This document shows positions 54,785-64,000 of a stretch of DNA of 64,000 nucleotides, piece by piece (the stretch's first letter is position 1; each line of letters begins with the position of its first letter). The DNA comes from Vallicoccus soli. GTDB lineage: Bacteria; Actinomycetota; Actinomycetes; Motilibacterales; Motilibacteraceae. Location of the stretch: assembly GCF_003594885.1 (NCBI RefSeq), contig NZ_QZEZ01000001.1, forward strand, positions 62,001-126,000, in the 5' to 3' direction. The notes under the pieces were generated by a model. It was given only the letters and a program-made list of their open reading frames with translations. It did no database searches and was not told the DNA's origin. The translations under genes were made by a program, and so were the position numbers.

Positions 54785-56881
54785 ATGACCACCGACGTCG
54801 AGGCCCCCGCGGGCACGGAGCCCGCGCCGGTCGTCGGCGCCGCCGCCCGGCGCCGCGTCGCGGGAGGCGCTTTCCAGCCGCGCGCGCTGTGGGCGGCACT
54901 GCCGCAGGCGGTGCGCAAGCTCGACCCCCGCGACGTCGCCCGCACCCCGGTGCTGCTCGTCGTCGAGGTGGGGGCCGCCGTCACGACCGTCCTCGCGGTG
55001 GTGGACCCGTCCGTCTTCGCCGCGGCGATCGCGCTGTGGCTGTGGGCGACCGTCCTCTTCGCCACCCTCGCCGAGGCCGTCGCCGAGGGCCGCGGCCGCG
55101 CCCAGGCGGCGACGCTGCGCCGCGCCCGGGAGCACACGACCGCCCGCCGCACCACGGGCGAGGTCGTCCCCGCGTCCGAGCTGCGGGCCGGCGACCTGGT
55201 CGTGGTCGAGGCGGGCGAGACGGTCCCCGGGGACGGGGACGTCGTCGAGGGCGCCGCGAGCGTCGACGAGTCGGCCGTGACCGGCGAGTCGGCGCCCGTG
55301 GTCCGCGAGTCCGGCGGCGACCGCTCGGCGGTGACGGGCGGCACCCGCGTCCTCTCCGACCGCATCGTCGTGCGCGTGACGGCCAAGCCGGGGGAGAGCT
55401 TCCTCGACCGGATGATCGGCCTCGTCGAGGGCGCCTCGCGCCAGAAGACCCCGAACGAGGTGGCGCTCGACATCCTGCTGGCCGCGCTGACCCTCGTCTT
55501 CCTCCTCGCGGTCGTCACCCTCCAGCCGCTCGCCACCTGGTCGGGCGAGCCGCAGGCGCTCGTCGTGCTCACGGCGCTGCTCGTCTGCCTGATCCCGACG
55601 ACCATCGGCGCGCTGCTGTCCGCCATCGGCATCGCGGGCATGGACCGGCTCGTGCAGCGCAACGTGCTCGCCATGTCGGGGCGCGCGGTGGAGGCCGCCG
55701 GCGACGTCGACGTGCTGCTGCTCGACAAGACGGGCACCATCACGCTCGGCGACCGGCAGGCGGTCGAGCTGCTCGCGGCACCGGGCGTCGGGGAGGAGGA
55801 GCTCGCCGACGCGGCGCGGCTGTCGAGCCTCGCCGACGAGACGCCGGAGGGCCGCTCGGTCGTCGTGCTGGTCGAGGAGCGCTACGGGCTGCGCGCCACC
55901 GGCCCCGGCGTCGTCGACGGGGCGTCGTTCGTCCCCTTCACCGCGCAGACCCGCATGAGCGGCGTCGACCTGGGCGACCGCCAGGTGCGCAAGGGCGCCG
56001 CGGCCGCCGTGCTGCAGTGGGTCCGCGAGGCCGGGGGCAGCACCCCGACGGAGGTGGGCGGGGCCGTCGACCGCGTCGCGGCCGCCGGCGGCACGCCGCT
56101 GGTCGTCGCCGAGGCGGGGCCCGGGACGACCGCCGGGGCGCGGGTGCTCGGCGTCGTCCACCTCAAGGACGTCGTCAAGCCGGGCATGCGCGAGCGCTTC
56201 GACGAGCTGCGCGCCATGGGCATCCGCACCGTGATGGTCACCGGCGACAACCCGCTGACGGCGCGCGCGATCGCCGCCGAGGCGGGGGTCGACGACGTCC
56301 TGGCCGAGGCGACGCCCGAGGACAAGCTGGCGCTCATCAGGGCCGAGCAGGCCGGCGGGCGGCTCGTGGCGATGACGGGCGACGGCACCAACGACGCGCC
56401 CGCCCTCGCGCAGGCCGACGTCGGCGTCGCGATGGGCACGGGGACGTCGGCCGCCAAGGAGGCCGGCAACATGGTCGACCTCGACAGCGACCCGACGAAG
56501 CTCATCGAGGTCGTGGAGGTCGGGAAGCAGCTGCTCATCACCCGCGGGGCGCTGACCACGTTCTCCATCGCCAACGACGTCGCGAAGTACTTCGCCATCG
56601 TGCCCGCGATGTTCACCGGGCTGTTCCCGCAGCTCGAGGCGCTCGACGTCATGCGCCTCGCGACGCCCGAGTCGGCCATCCTCTCCGCGGTCGTGTTCAA
56701 CGCGCTCGTGATCGTCGGGCTCGTCCCGCTGGCGCTGCGCGGCGTGCGCTACCGCCCGTCGTCCGCCGAGGCGCTGCTGCGGCGCAACCTGCTCGTGTAC
56801 GGCCTCGGCGGCCTCGTCGCGCCCTTCGCCGGCATCAAGCTCATCGACCTGCTCGTCCGCCTCGTCCCCGGGATCGGCTGA
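54785..56881 (+). CDS. kdpB: K+-transporting ATPase subunit B (P-type ATPase)
   Basis: A 698-residue P-type ATPase. Phosphorylated Asp314 in DKTGTIT, VTGES actuator loop, KGAAAAV nucleotide-binding, [10 protein letters not shown] hinge. It drives uptake of K+ at low external K+. Two starts compete: ATG 54734, overlapping the kdpA stop as ATGA, and ATG 54785 with GGAGG eight bases upstream; I favour the second because the intervening codons (TCT, CCT) look less used. Confidence 0.96.
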   Translation: MTTDVEAPAGTEPAPVVGAAARRRVAGGAFQPRALWAALPQAVRKLDPRDVARTPVLLVVEVGAAVTTVLAVVDPSVFAAAIALWLWATVLFATLAEAVAEGRGRAQAATLRRAREHTTARRTTGEVVPASELRAGDLVVVEAGETVPGDGDVVEGAASVDESAVTGESAPVVRESGGDRSAVTGGTRVLSDRIVVRVTAKPGESFLDRMIGLVEGASRQKTPNEVALDILLAALTLVFLLAVVTLQPLATWSGEPQALVVLTALLVCLIPTTIGALLSAIGIAGMDRLVQRNVLAMSGRAVEAAGDVDVLLLDKTGTITLGDRQAVELLAAPGVGEEELADAARLSSLADETPEGRSVVVLVEERYGLRATGPGVVDGASFVPFTAQTRMSGVDLGDRQVRKGAAAAVLQWVREAGGSTPTEVGGAVDRVAAAGGTPLVVAEAGPGTTAGARVLGVVHLKDVVKPGMRERFDELRAMGIRTVMVTGDNPLTARAIAAEAGVDDVLAEATPEDKLALIRAEQAGGRLVAMTGDGTNDAPALAQADVGVAMGTGTSAAKEAGNMVDLDSDPTKLIEVVEVGKQLLITRGALTTFSIANDVAKYFAIVPAMFTGLFPQLEALDVMRLATPESAILSAVVFNALVIVGLVPLALRGVRYRPSSAEALLRRNLLVYGLGGLVAPFAGIKLIDLLVRLVPGIG

Positions 56882-56883
56882 CC

Positions 56884-57498
56884 ATGACCTCGCTCACCGC
56901 CACGCTCGCCGCCCTCGGCCGGCAGTCGCTCGCCGGCCTGCGCGTGCTGCTGCTGCTCACGGTCCTGCTCGGGGTCGCGTACCCGCTCGCCGTCACCGCC
57001 GTCGCGCAGGTCGCGTTCCCGCGGCAGGCGCACGGCTCGATGATCGAGCTCGACGGGCGCACCGTCGGCTCGAGCCTCGTCGGGCAGGCCTTCGAGGGGC
57101 CGGAGTGGTTCCACGGCCGTCCCTCGGCCGCCGGCGACGGGTACGACGCCCTGGCCAGCGGCGCGTCCAACCTCGGCCCGGAGAACCCGGACCTGCTCGC
57201 GGCGGTCGAGGAGCGCCGGGCCGCCGTCGCCGCGCAGGACGGGGTCGACCCCGACGACGTGCCGCCCGACGCCCTCACGGCGTCGGCCAGCGGGCTCGAC
57301 CCGCACGTCTCCCCGGAGTACGCCCGCCAGCAGGCCGACCGCGTCGCGTCCGCCCGGGGGCTCGACCCCGCGGAGGTCCGCGGCCTCGTCGAGGAGCACG
57401 TGCAGGGTCGTACGCTCGGCGTCCTGGGAGCGCCCCGCGTCAACGTCCTCGAGCTCAACGTCGCGCTCGAGCGGCGGTCCGGCGCGGGGGAGCCGTGA
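56884..57498 (+). CDS. kdpC: K+-transporting ATPase subunit C
   Basis: A 204-residue periplasm-facing subunit with one N-terminal helix (about residues 17-38) and the conserved QAFEGPEWFHGRPS, GASNLGPENPDL and HVSPEYA...RVA segments. It assembles and tunes KdpAB. Starts two bases after the kdpB stop. Confidence 0.95.
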   Translation: MTSLTATLAALGRQSLAGLRVLLLLTVLLGVAYPLAVTAVAQVAFPRQAHGSMIELDGRTVGSSLVGQAFEGPEWFHGRPSAAGDGYDALASGASNLGPENPDLLAAVEERRAAVAAQDGVDPDDVPPDALTASASGLDPHVSPEYARQQADRVASARGLDPAEVRGLVEEHVQGRTLGVLGAPRVNVLELNVALERRSGAGEP

Positions 57499-57516
57499 GC
57501 GCCGGAGGGGGCTGAG

Positions 57517-60050
57517 GTGCGCAGGGGCAGGCTGCGGGTCTACCTCGGGGCGGCGCCGGGGGTCGGCAAGACGTACCGGATGCTCGGCGAGGCGCACCGG
57601 CGGGCCGAGCGGGGCACCGACGTGGTCGTCGCGCTCGTCGAGACCCACGGGCGGCGGCGCACCGCCGCGATGGTCGAGGGGCTGGAGGTCGTCCCGCGCA
57701 GGGTCGTCGTGCACCGGGGCGTCGAGCTCGGCGAGCTCGACGTGGACGCCGTCCTCGCCCGCCGACCCGAGGTCGCCCTCGTCGACGAGCTCGCCCACAC
57801 CAACGCGCCCGGCAGCCGGCACGAGAAGCGCTGGCAGGACGTCGAGGACCTCCTCGCCGCGGGGATCGACGTGATCTCCACGGTCAACATCCAGCACCTC
57901 GCGTCGCTGACCGACGTCGTCGCGTCGATCACCGGGGTGCGCCAGCAGGAGACGGTGCCCGACGAGGTGGTGCGCCGGGCCGACCAGGTCGAGCTCGTCG
58001 ACATGACGCCGGAGGCGCTGCGGCGGCGGCTGGCCCACGGCAACGTCTACGCGGGCGAGACGGTCGACGCGGCGCTCGCGCAGTGGTTCCGCCCGGGCAA
58101 CCTCACCGCCCTGCGCGAGCTCGCGCTGCTGTGGCTCGCCGACCGGGTGGACGACGCCCTCGAGGCGTACCGCGCCGAGCGGGGGATCGCCGCGACGTGG
58201 CCGGCCCGGGAGCGCGTGGTCGTCGCGCTGACGGGCGGGCCGGAGGGCGAGACGCTCGTACGGCGCGCCGCCCGCATCGCCCGCCGCGGCGCGGGCGGTG
58301 AGCTGCTGGCCGTGCACGTCGTGCGCGACGACGGCATCGCGGGGGCGGCGCCGGGGGCGCTCGCCGCGCAGCGCCGGCTGGTCGAGGAGCTCGGCGGCAG
58401 CTTCCACGCGGTGGTCGGGGACGACGTCGCCGACGCGGTGCTGGACTTCGCCCGCGGCGTCAACGCGTCGCTGCTCGTCCTCGGCGTGAGCCGCCGGCGC
58501 CGCCTCTCGGTGGCCCTGCGGCCCGGTGCCGGGGAGCGGGTGATCCAGGGGTCGGGCGCGATGGACGTCCACGTGGTGACGCACGAGCGGGCCGGGAGCC
58601 GCCGGCGCCGCGCGCCGCGCCGCGACCCGCTCGGCCGTCGCCGCAGGGTCGCGGGCTGGGTGCTCGCGCTCGCCGGCCCCGCCGCCCTCGCCGCCGTGCT
58701 CCTCGCGACGCAGGACCTGCACAGCCTGCCGACCGAGCTCATGCTCTTCCTGACCCTGACGGTCGTCGTGGCGCTGGTCGGCGGGCTGTGGCCGGCCGTC
58801 GCCGGCGCCGTCGTGGGCAGCCTGCTCGTCAACTTCCTCTTCACCCCGCCGGTGCGCACCTGGACCGTCGCCGACCCGGAGAACGCCTTCGCGCTCGGGG
58901 TGTTCGTCGCGGTCGCCGTGGCCGTCGCCTCGGTGGTGGACCTCGCCGCCCGGCGCTCGGCCCAGGCCTCGCGCGCCCGGGCGGAGGCCGAGACCCTCTC
59001 GCTGCTCGCCGGCAGCGTGCTGCGCGGCGAGGTCGGGGTGGACGCCGTGCTGGCCCGGCTGCGCGAGACCTTCGCGGTGCGCTCGGTGAGCCTGCTCGAG
59101 CGCGACGACGAGCGCAGCCCGTGGCGCTGCGTCCGGTCCAGCGGGGCCGGGCCCTGCGCCGCCCCGGAGGAGGGCGACGCGGAGATCGTGGTCTCCCCGC
59201 GGCTGGCGCTCGCCCTGCAGGGGCGGGTGCTGGCGGCGGGCGACCGGCGGGTGCTCGAGGCCTTCGCGGCGCACGCGGCGACGGCGCTGGAGCGCGAGCG
59301 CCTGGCCGCGGACGCCGCGCGGGCGCAGGAGCTCGAGGAGGGCAACAGCATCCGCTCGGCGCTGCTGGCGGCGGTCTCGCACGACCTGCGCACCCCGCTC
59401 GCGACGAGCCGCGCCGCCGTGAGCAGCCTGCTGCAGCAGGACGTCGCCTTCAGCCCCGAGGACGAGCGCGCCCTGCTCTCCACCGTCGACGAGGCGACGT
59501 CCCGGCTCGAGCGGCTCATCGACGACCTGCTCGACGTGTCGCGCATCGAGGCGGACGCGGTGCGGGTGCGGCTGCGCCCCGCCAGCCTCGACGAGGTGCT
59601 GCCGGGGGCGCTCGCGGCGGTCCCGCCGGGGGCGGTCGAGGTCGACGCCCCCGAGGACCTGCCGCTGGTGAGCACGGACCCCGGCCTCGTGGAGCGCGCG
59701 CTGGCCAACGTGGTGGAGAACGCGGTGCGGCACGCCCCGCGCGGCTCGCGGGTGCGGGTCTCCGCGGCCGTGGTCCCCGCCCCGGGCGGGCCGGTCGTGC
59801 AGGTGCGCGTCGTGGACCGGGGTCCAGGGGTCCCCGACGAGGACAAGCCGGCGATGTTCCGGCCGTTCCAGCGCCTGGGCGACGCCCCCGCGGGCGCCGG
59901 GACCGGCCTCGGGCTCGCCGTCGCGCGCGGCTTCCTCGACGCGGTCGGCGCCCGGGTCGCCGCCGAGGACACCCCGGGGGGTGGGCTGACCATGGTCGTC
60001 GACCTGCCGCTGGACGGGGCCGGGGCCCCCGCGGCCGCCGGGGCGGGCGC

Positions 60051-60054
<4 letters not shown>
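57517..60054 (+). CDS. kdpD: Sensor histidine kinase KdpD
   Basis: An 845-residue sensor. N-terminal KdpD domain with Walker A GAAPGVGKT (11-19) and LVDELAHTNAPG; a USP-like domain (about 225-360); four helices (about 385-480); GAF-like region; histidine kinase with phosphoacceptor H622 in SHDLRTPLA, N box VVENAVRHAPRGS and G boxes DRGPGVP, GTGLGLAV. It senses K+ need and turgor and phosphorylates KdpE. GTG start 18 bases after kdpC; overlaps kdpE by 4 bases. Confidence 0.96.
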
Positions 60055-60728
<674 letters not shown>

Positions 60729-61137
60729 GCACCGGGTGCACCGCTGACCCGACCGGGGTCGTACTTCGCGCAGGGTGAGACGAACTTTTCACACAGTGTT
60801 GACAACCTTGTCCCTCCTCCGGTGTGATGCGTCACAGGCCCCCCGGAACCGCCGGGGACGCCAGCCGTCCGGACCGCTGACCGGGCGCACGGGCCCCCCG
60901 CGCGCACCGGCACGGCCAGCGCCCGGACCGCGCCACGGCACGGGTGCCGGCCCGCCGTCGGCGCGCCCCCGTCCACCCCCGAACCGACGGCACGCGGTCG
61001 TTCCGCGTGCAAGCGCTTGCCGCCCTGCTCGGGGCACGAGGTCCCGAGGTCCGCGCACGCCTGCGCGCGCCCCGACGCACGACGCGTCGGCGGCGCCGCT
61101 CCGTGCTGCCCCGGCGGGCGCGCCTGGAAGGAGATCC
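60729..61137 (+). promoter_or_regulatory. 409-base region before the laccase gene with promoter and two palindromes
   Basis: TTGACA (60799-60804) and TGTGAT (60823-60828) are 18 bases apart. TGTGA-TGCG-TCACA (60823-60836) is a perfect palindrome over the -10, like a tight Crp/GlxR-type site with a four-base centre. GCAAGCGCTTGC (61009-61020) is a perfect LacI-type palindrome. This leaves about 300 bases of transcribed leader before the ATG. Confidence 0.55.
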
Positions 61138-62193
61138 ATGAGCGAGCCCACCTCCCCGCGGGACCTGCGCCGGAACGCGTTGTCCCGGCGGGCCCTGCTC
61201 GTCGGCGCCGCGGGCACCGTCGCCGCGACCCCCGTGGCCACCCTGGCCCTGGGCGCCGGCGGCACCGTCACGGCCGCCCCGGCGGCGGCCGCCACCGGCC
61301 GGACCCGCGCCATCACCATGTACGCCGAGCGGATGGACGGCGGCATGGTCGGCTACGGCCTCGAGCCCGGGAAGGCGACGGTGCCCGGCCCCCTCCTGGA
61401 GATGTGGGAGGGCGACACCCTCGAGATCACGCTGGTGAACACGACCGACCAGCGCCTGTCGATCCACCCGCACGGGGTCAACTACGACGTCGACAGCGAC
61501 GGCAGCCCCTTCAACGGCTCCTTCAACGAGCCGGGCGAGACGCGGACGTACACCTGGACGACCGTGCCCATGAAGCGCGACCGCGGCATCTGGATGCCCG
61601 GCAGCGCGGGCTACTGGCACTACCACGACCACGCGTGGGGCGAGCACGGCACCCAGGGCATCGCCGCGGGCCTGTACGGCGGCCTCGTCGTCCGGCGGGT
61701 CGGCGACATCCTCCCGGACCGCACGGTGACCGTCGTGTTCAACGACATGACGATCAACAACCGGATGGCCCCGGACGCCCCGATGTTCGAGGCCCGCCTG
61801 GGGGAGCGCGTCGAGTGGGTCTGCATCGGCCACGGCAACCAGCTGCACACCTTCCACCTGCACGCGCACCGCTGGGCCAACAACCGCACGGGGCTGCTGC
61901 AGGGCCGTGACGACGTGACGCAGGTCGTGGACAACCGCGACCTCAACCCCGGCGACTCGTTCGGGTTCCAGGTCGTCGCCGGGCTCGGCGTCGGCGCGGG
62001 CGCGTGGATGTACCACTGCCACGTCCAGTTCCACGCCGACGGCGGCATGGCCGGGATCTTCCTCGTGCGCAACGCCGACGGGAGCATGCCGCCCGGCGCG
62101 CAGGAGTCCATCGACCGCTTCCACGCGGGCCACGGCCACGGCACCACCGCGCCGCCGGCGAGCGGCAGCACCGGCGGCCACGCCGGCCACTGA
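61138..62193 (+). CDS. Two-domain multicopper oxidase (small laccase)
   Basis: A 351-residue secreted copper enzyme of the SLAC type, which oxidises phenolics and reduces O2 as a trimer. Tat signal SRRALLVG (about 16-23), Ala-rich h-region. Copper ligands: H110/H112 (HPHG), H161/H163/H165 (HYHDH), H237/H240/H242 (HTFHLHAH) and H293-C294-H295...H299 with C294 as type 1 ligand. A Gly/His tail (HAGHGHG, GGHAGH) follows. AAGGAG before ATG 61138. Family length about 320-345. Confidence 0.93.
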   Translation: MSEPTSPRDLRRNALSRRALLVGAAGTVAATPVATLALGAGGTVTAAPAAAATGRTRAITMYAERMDGGMVGYGLEPGKATVPGPLLEMWEGDTLEITLVNTTDQRLSIHPHGVNYDVDSDGSPFNGSFNEPGETRTYTWTTVPMKRDRGIWMPGSAGYWHYHDHAWGEHGTQGIAAGLYGGLVVRRVGDILPDRTVTVVFNDMTINNRMAPDAPMFEARLGERVEWVCIGHGNQLHTFHLHAHRWANNRTGLLQGRDDVTQVVDNRDLNPGDSFGFQVVAGLGVGAGAWMYHCHVQFHADGGMAGIFLVRNADGSMPPGAQESIDRFHAGHGHGTTAPPASGSTGGHAGH

Positions 62194-62266
62194 CCAGGCC
62201 CCCCCGAGAGACCTCCCGGCCCGACCCTGCCCCGGGCGCCCGCACCGATGACGAAGGAGCCAGAGA

Positions 62267-64000
62267 GTGCTACGTAGGCGCGAGACCCCCACGACGGCGA
62301 GGGGGCGCTCCCGACCGGGGGTCCTCCGGCCGCTGGCCGTGGCCCTGACGAGCGCGGCGCTCGCGGTCGGCCCGGCCGCGGTCCCCGCAGGCGCCCAGCC
62401 CGACGCGGCAGCGCAGGCCACCGCGGCGCAGCAGGCTCCCGCGGAGGCCCGCACGAAGGCGGCCGCGAAGGCGTCCGCGAAGGCGGCGGCGACGGCGGCG
62501 GCGCCGGTGCGCGTCCTCGTCTTCCACGGCGCCCCGGACGCGCAGGACGACCCGGTCGCGGAGGCGGCCCAGGCGGTCGCCCAGCTCGGCGCGCAGCACG
62601 GCTTCGCGGTCGAGGCGTCCTCCGACCCGGCCGTGTTCAGCGCCGCGGGCCTGGACGGCTACCGCGGCGTGGTGTTCCTGTCGGCCGAGGGCGTCGAGCT
62701 CACCGGCGCCCAGGAGAGCGCGCTCCAGGACTACGTCGGTGCCGGCGGCGGCTTCCTCGGCGTGCGCGACGCCGCGCGGGCCCAGGAGGCGTCGCAGTGG
62801 TTCGGCGGCCTCATCGGCGCCCGCGTGGCCGGCGCCCGGCCGGACCCGGAGGACGTCGCGGAGGTCTCCGCCACGGCGGAGAACGCCCCGAACGAGGACG
62901 CGGAGAACCTCGTCGACGGCGACCCCGGGACCAAGTGGCTGGCCTTCGAGCCGACCGCGACGCTCACGGTGCGCCTGGCCGAGGCGGTCGCGGTGAAGCG
63001 CTACACCCTGACCTCGGCGAACGACTTCGACGGCCGCGACCCCCGGTCGTGGACCCTGCAGGGCTCGCAGGACGGCCAGGCGTGGGAGGACGTCGACGCC
63101 CGCAGCGGCGAGGACTTCCCCGAGCGCTTCCAGCCGCGCGACTTCGACGTCGAGGGCGAGACCGCGTACGGCTGGTACCGCCTCGTCATCACCGAGAACG
63201 CGGGCGACGACCTCACGCAGCTCGCCGAGCTGTCCCTCTTCGGCCCGGACGCGGTCGAGCAGCCCGACCCCGAGCTGCCGGTGGAGGAGGGCACCGTCGA
63301 CCTCGTCGACCGCCAGCACCCGGCGACGGCCCCGCTGCCGCTCACGTGGGACCACGAGGACAAGTGGCTGGACTGGGCCGACGACCCGGCGGGCGAGGTG
63401 CACACCGTCGCCCAGCTCGAGCCGCAGGGCCAGCCGGCCGGCGGCGTCTCCGCGTTCACGCCCGTGTCCTGGTGCCGTGACTACGACGGCGGCCGCTCGT
63501 TCTACACCGGCCTCGGCGGGACGCCGGAGACCTGGACCGACGCGACGTTCCGCCGGCACCTGCTGGGCGCCCTGCAGTGGACGACGGGCACGGTCCGCGG
63601 CGACTGCCAGGCGACCATCGCCTCGAACTACCGCACCGAGCGCCTCACGGCGGAGAACGAGGACGGCGAGCTCGACCAGATCGGCGAGCCGCACGGCCTC
63701 ACGGTCGCGCAGGACGGCACCGTCTTCTACGTCGGTCGCGGCGCCTGCCCGAGCGGGCCGGTCGTGCCCTGGAGCGACCCCGACGTCGGGCTCGGCTGCG
63801 GCACGATCCACCAGTGGGACCCCGAGACCGGCCAGGCCTCGCTGCTGACGACGCTCGACGTCATGGGCAACCGCGGCAGCGGCGACGAGCTCGTCAAGAA
63901 CGAGGAGGGCCTGCTCGGCATCGTGCCGGACCCGGACTTCGCCGAGAACCACTGGCTCTACGTCTACTGGATGCCGCACGACTCGATCGACCGCGAGCGG
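62267..64000 (+). CDS. Secreted ThuA/discoidin/beta-propeller protein (3' end outside window)
   Basis: 578 residues visible. A signal peptide (about 1-44) and Ala/Lys-rich linker are followed by the first half of a ThuA-like domain (81-188, VRVLVFHGAPDA, GGGFLGVRDAA), then an F5/8 type C (discoidin) domain (about 200-328, ENLVDGDPGTKW, WTLQGSQDGQAW), then the second ThuA half (about 338-442, VDRQHPAT, FYTGLGG), then a glucose/sorbosone-dehydrogenase-like propeller beginning near 452. GTG start with AAGGAG seven bases upstream. Probably acts on or binds extracellular sugars. Frame is open at the edge. Confidence 0.85.
   Translation, partial: MLRRRETPTTARGRSRPGVLRPLAVALTSAALAVGPAAVPAGAQPDAAAQATAAQQAPAEARTKAAAKASAKAAATAAAPVRVLVFHGAPDAQDDPVAEAAQAVAQLGAQHGFAVEASSDPAVFSAAGLDGYRGVVFLSAEGVELTGAQESALQDYVGAGGGFLGVRDAARAQEASQWFGGLIGARVAGARPDPEDVAEVSATAENAPNEDAENLVDGDPGTKWLAFEPTATLTVRLAEAVAVKRYTLTSANDFDGRDPRSWTLQGSQDGQAWEDVDARSGEDFPERFQPRDFDVEGETAYGWYRLVITENAGDDLTQLAELSLFGPDAVEQPDPELPVEEGTVDLVDRQHPATAPLPLTWDHEDKWLDWADDPAGEVHTVAQLEPQGQPAGGVSAFTPVSWCRDYDGGRSFYTGLGGTPETWTDATFRRHLLGALQWTTGTVRGDCQATIASNYRTERLTAENEDGELDQIGEPHGLTVAQDGTVFYVGRGACPSGPVVPWSDPDVGLGCGTIHQWDPETGQASLLTTLDVMGNRGSGDELVKNEEGLLGIVPDPDFAENHWLYVYWMPHDSIDRER

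Noticed and set aside
60775-61137. Extended laccase N-terminus from an upstream start
   Set aside because: The Tat signal and AAGGAG site fix ATG 61138; the extension is Pro/Arg-rich non-coding leader.

Overview
The window is very GC-rich. It has strong G/C third-position bias, frequent GTG starts, many 4-bp GTGA/ATGA stop-start overlaps, Tat-type signals and actinobacterial families (ANTAR, SigB-type sigma, DUF3618, Holin-X, GTP-type PEPCK, ROK polyphosphate glucokinase). It therefore comes from an actinomycete chromosome; the sequence alone does not fix the genus. No integrase, transposase, plasmid or phage genes are seen.

Layout. 1-4.1 kb: an ABC-2 exporter operon with a flavin monooxygenase and a divergent GbsR/MarR regulator whose 3' end runs into tRNA-Ser(UGA). 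4.2-7.9 kb: a copper module (two CsoR-like palindromes, a His-rich secreted protein, CopA, a small membrane protein). 8.2-8.8 kb: a gene-free block of 52-bp tandem repeats. 8.8-17.5 kb: zinc-finger protein, MFS and MMPL transporters, SDR, TetR, alkyltransferase-like protein, lycopene cyclase, CDF transporter. 17.5-24.2 kb: a c-di-GMP protein, an envelope-stress-type cluster (DUF3618/Holin-X), glucokinase, ACT protein, flavoprotein disulfide reductase. 24.2-36.7 kb: two tRNAs, pckG, an orphan siderophore-binding lipoprotein, an RsbU-type phosphatase, a GAF-GGDEF-EAL protein, TetR and NAD(P)-binding proteins, argG with an ARG-box-like operator, and a PhoD-like phosphatase. 36.7-42 kb: ANTAR regulator, SigB-type sigma factor, Rrf2 regulator with divergent NAD(P)-binding protein and NDH-2.

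42.0-52.3 kb is the most interesting part. I read it as an organosulfonate (sulfolactate) catabolic regulon. Two stereospecific sulfolactate dehydrogenases (SlcC-like and ComC-like) and a FadR-type GntR regulator run rightward. An SsuBCA-type ABC transporter, an unusual FAD/NAD(P)-binding protein fused to a TTC38-like TPR domain, and SuyA/SuyB (sulfolactate sulfo-lyase) run leftward. The same GGTCTGACC operator stands before slcC, before suyA and before ssuB, so one regulator probably controls all three units: uptake of the sulfonate, epimerisation through sulfopyruvate, and cleavage to pyruvate and sulfite.

52.7-60.7 kb is a complete kdp potassium system (an extra microprotein, kdpF, A, B, C, D, E) behind a phased direct-repeat operator. 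60.7-64 kb holds a two-domain laccase with a long 5' region and the start of a secreted ThuA protein with a discoidin domain apparently inserted inside the ThuA fold; that gene continues past the right edge. The first gene is likewise cut at the left edge.
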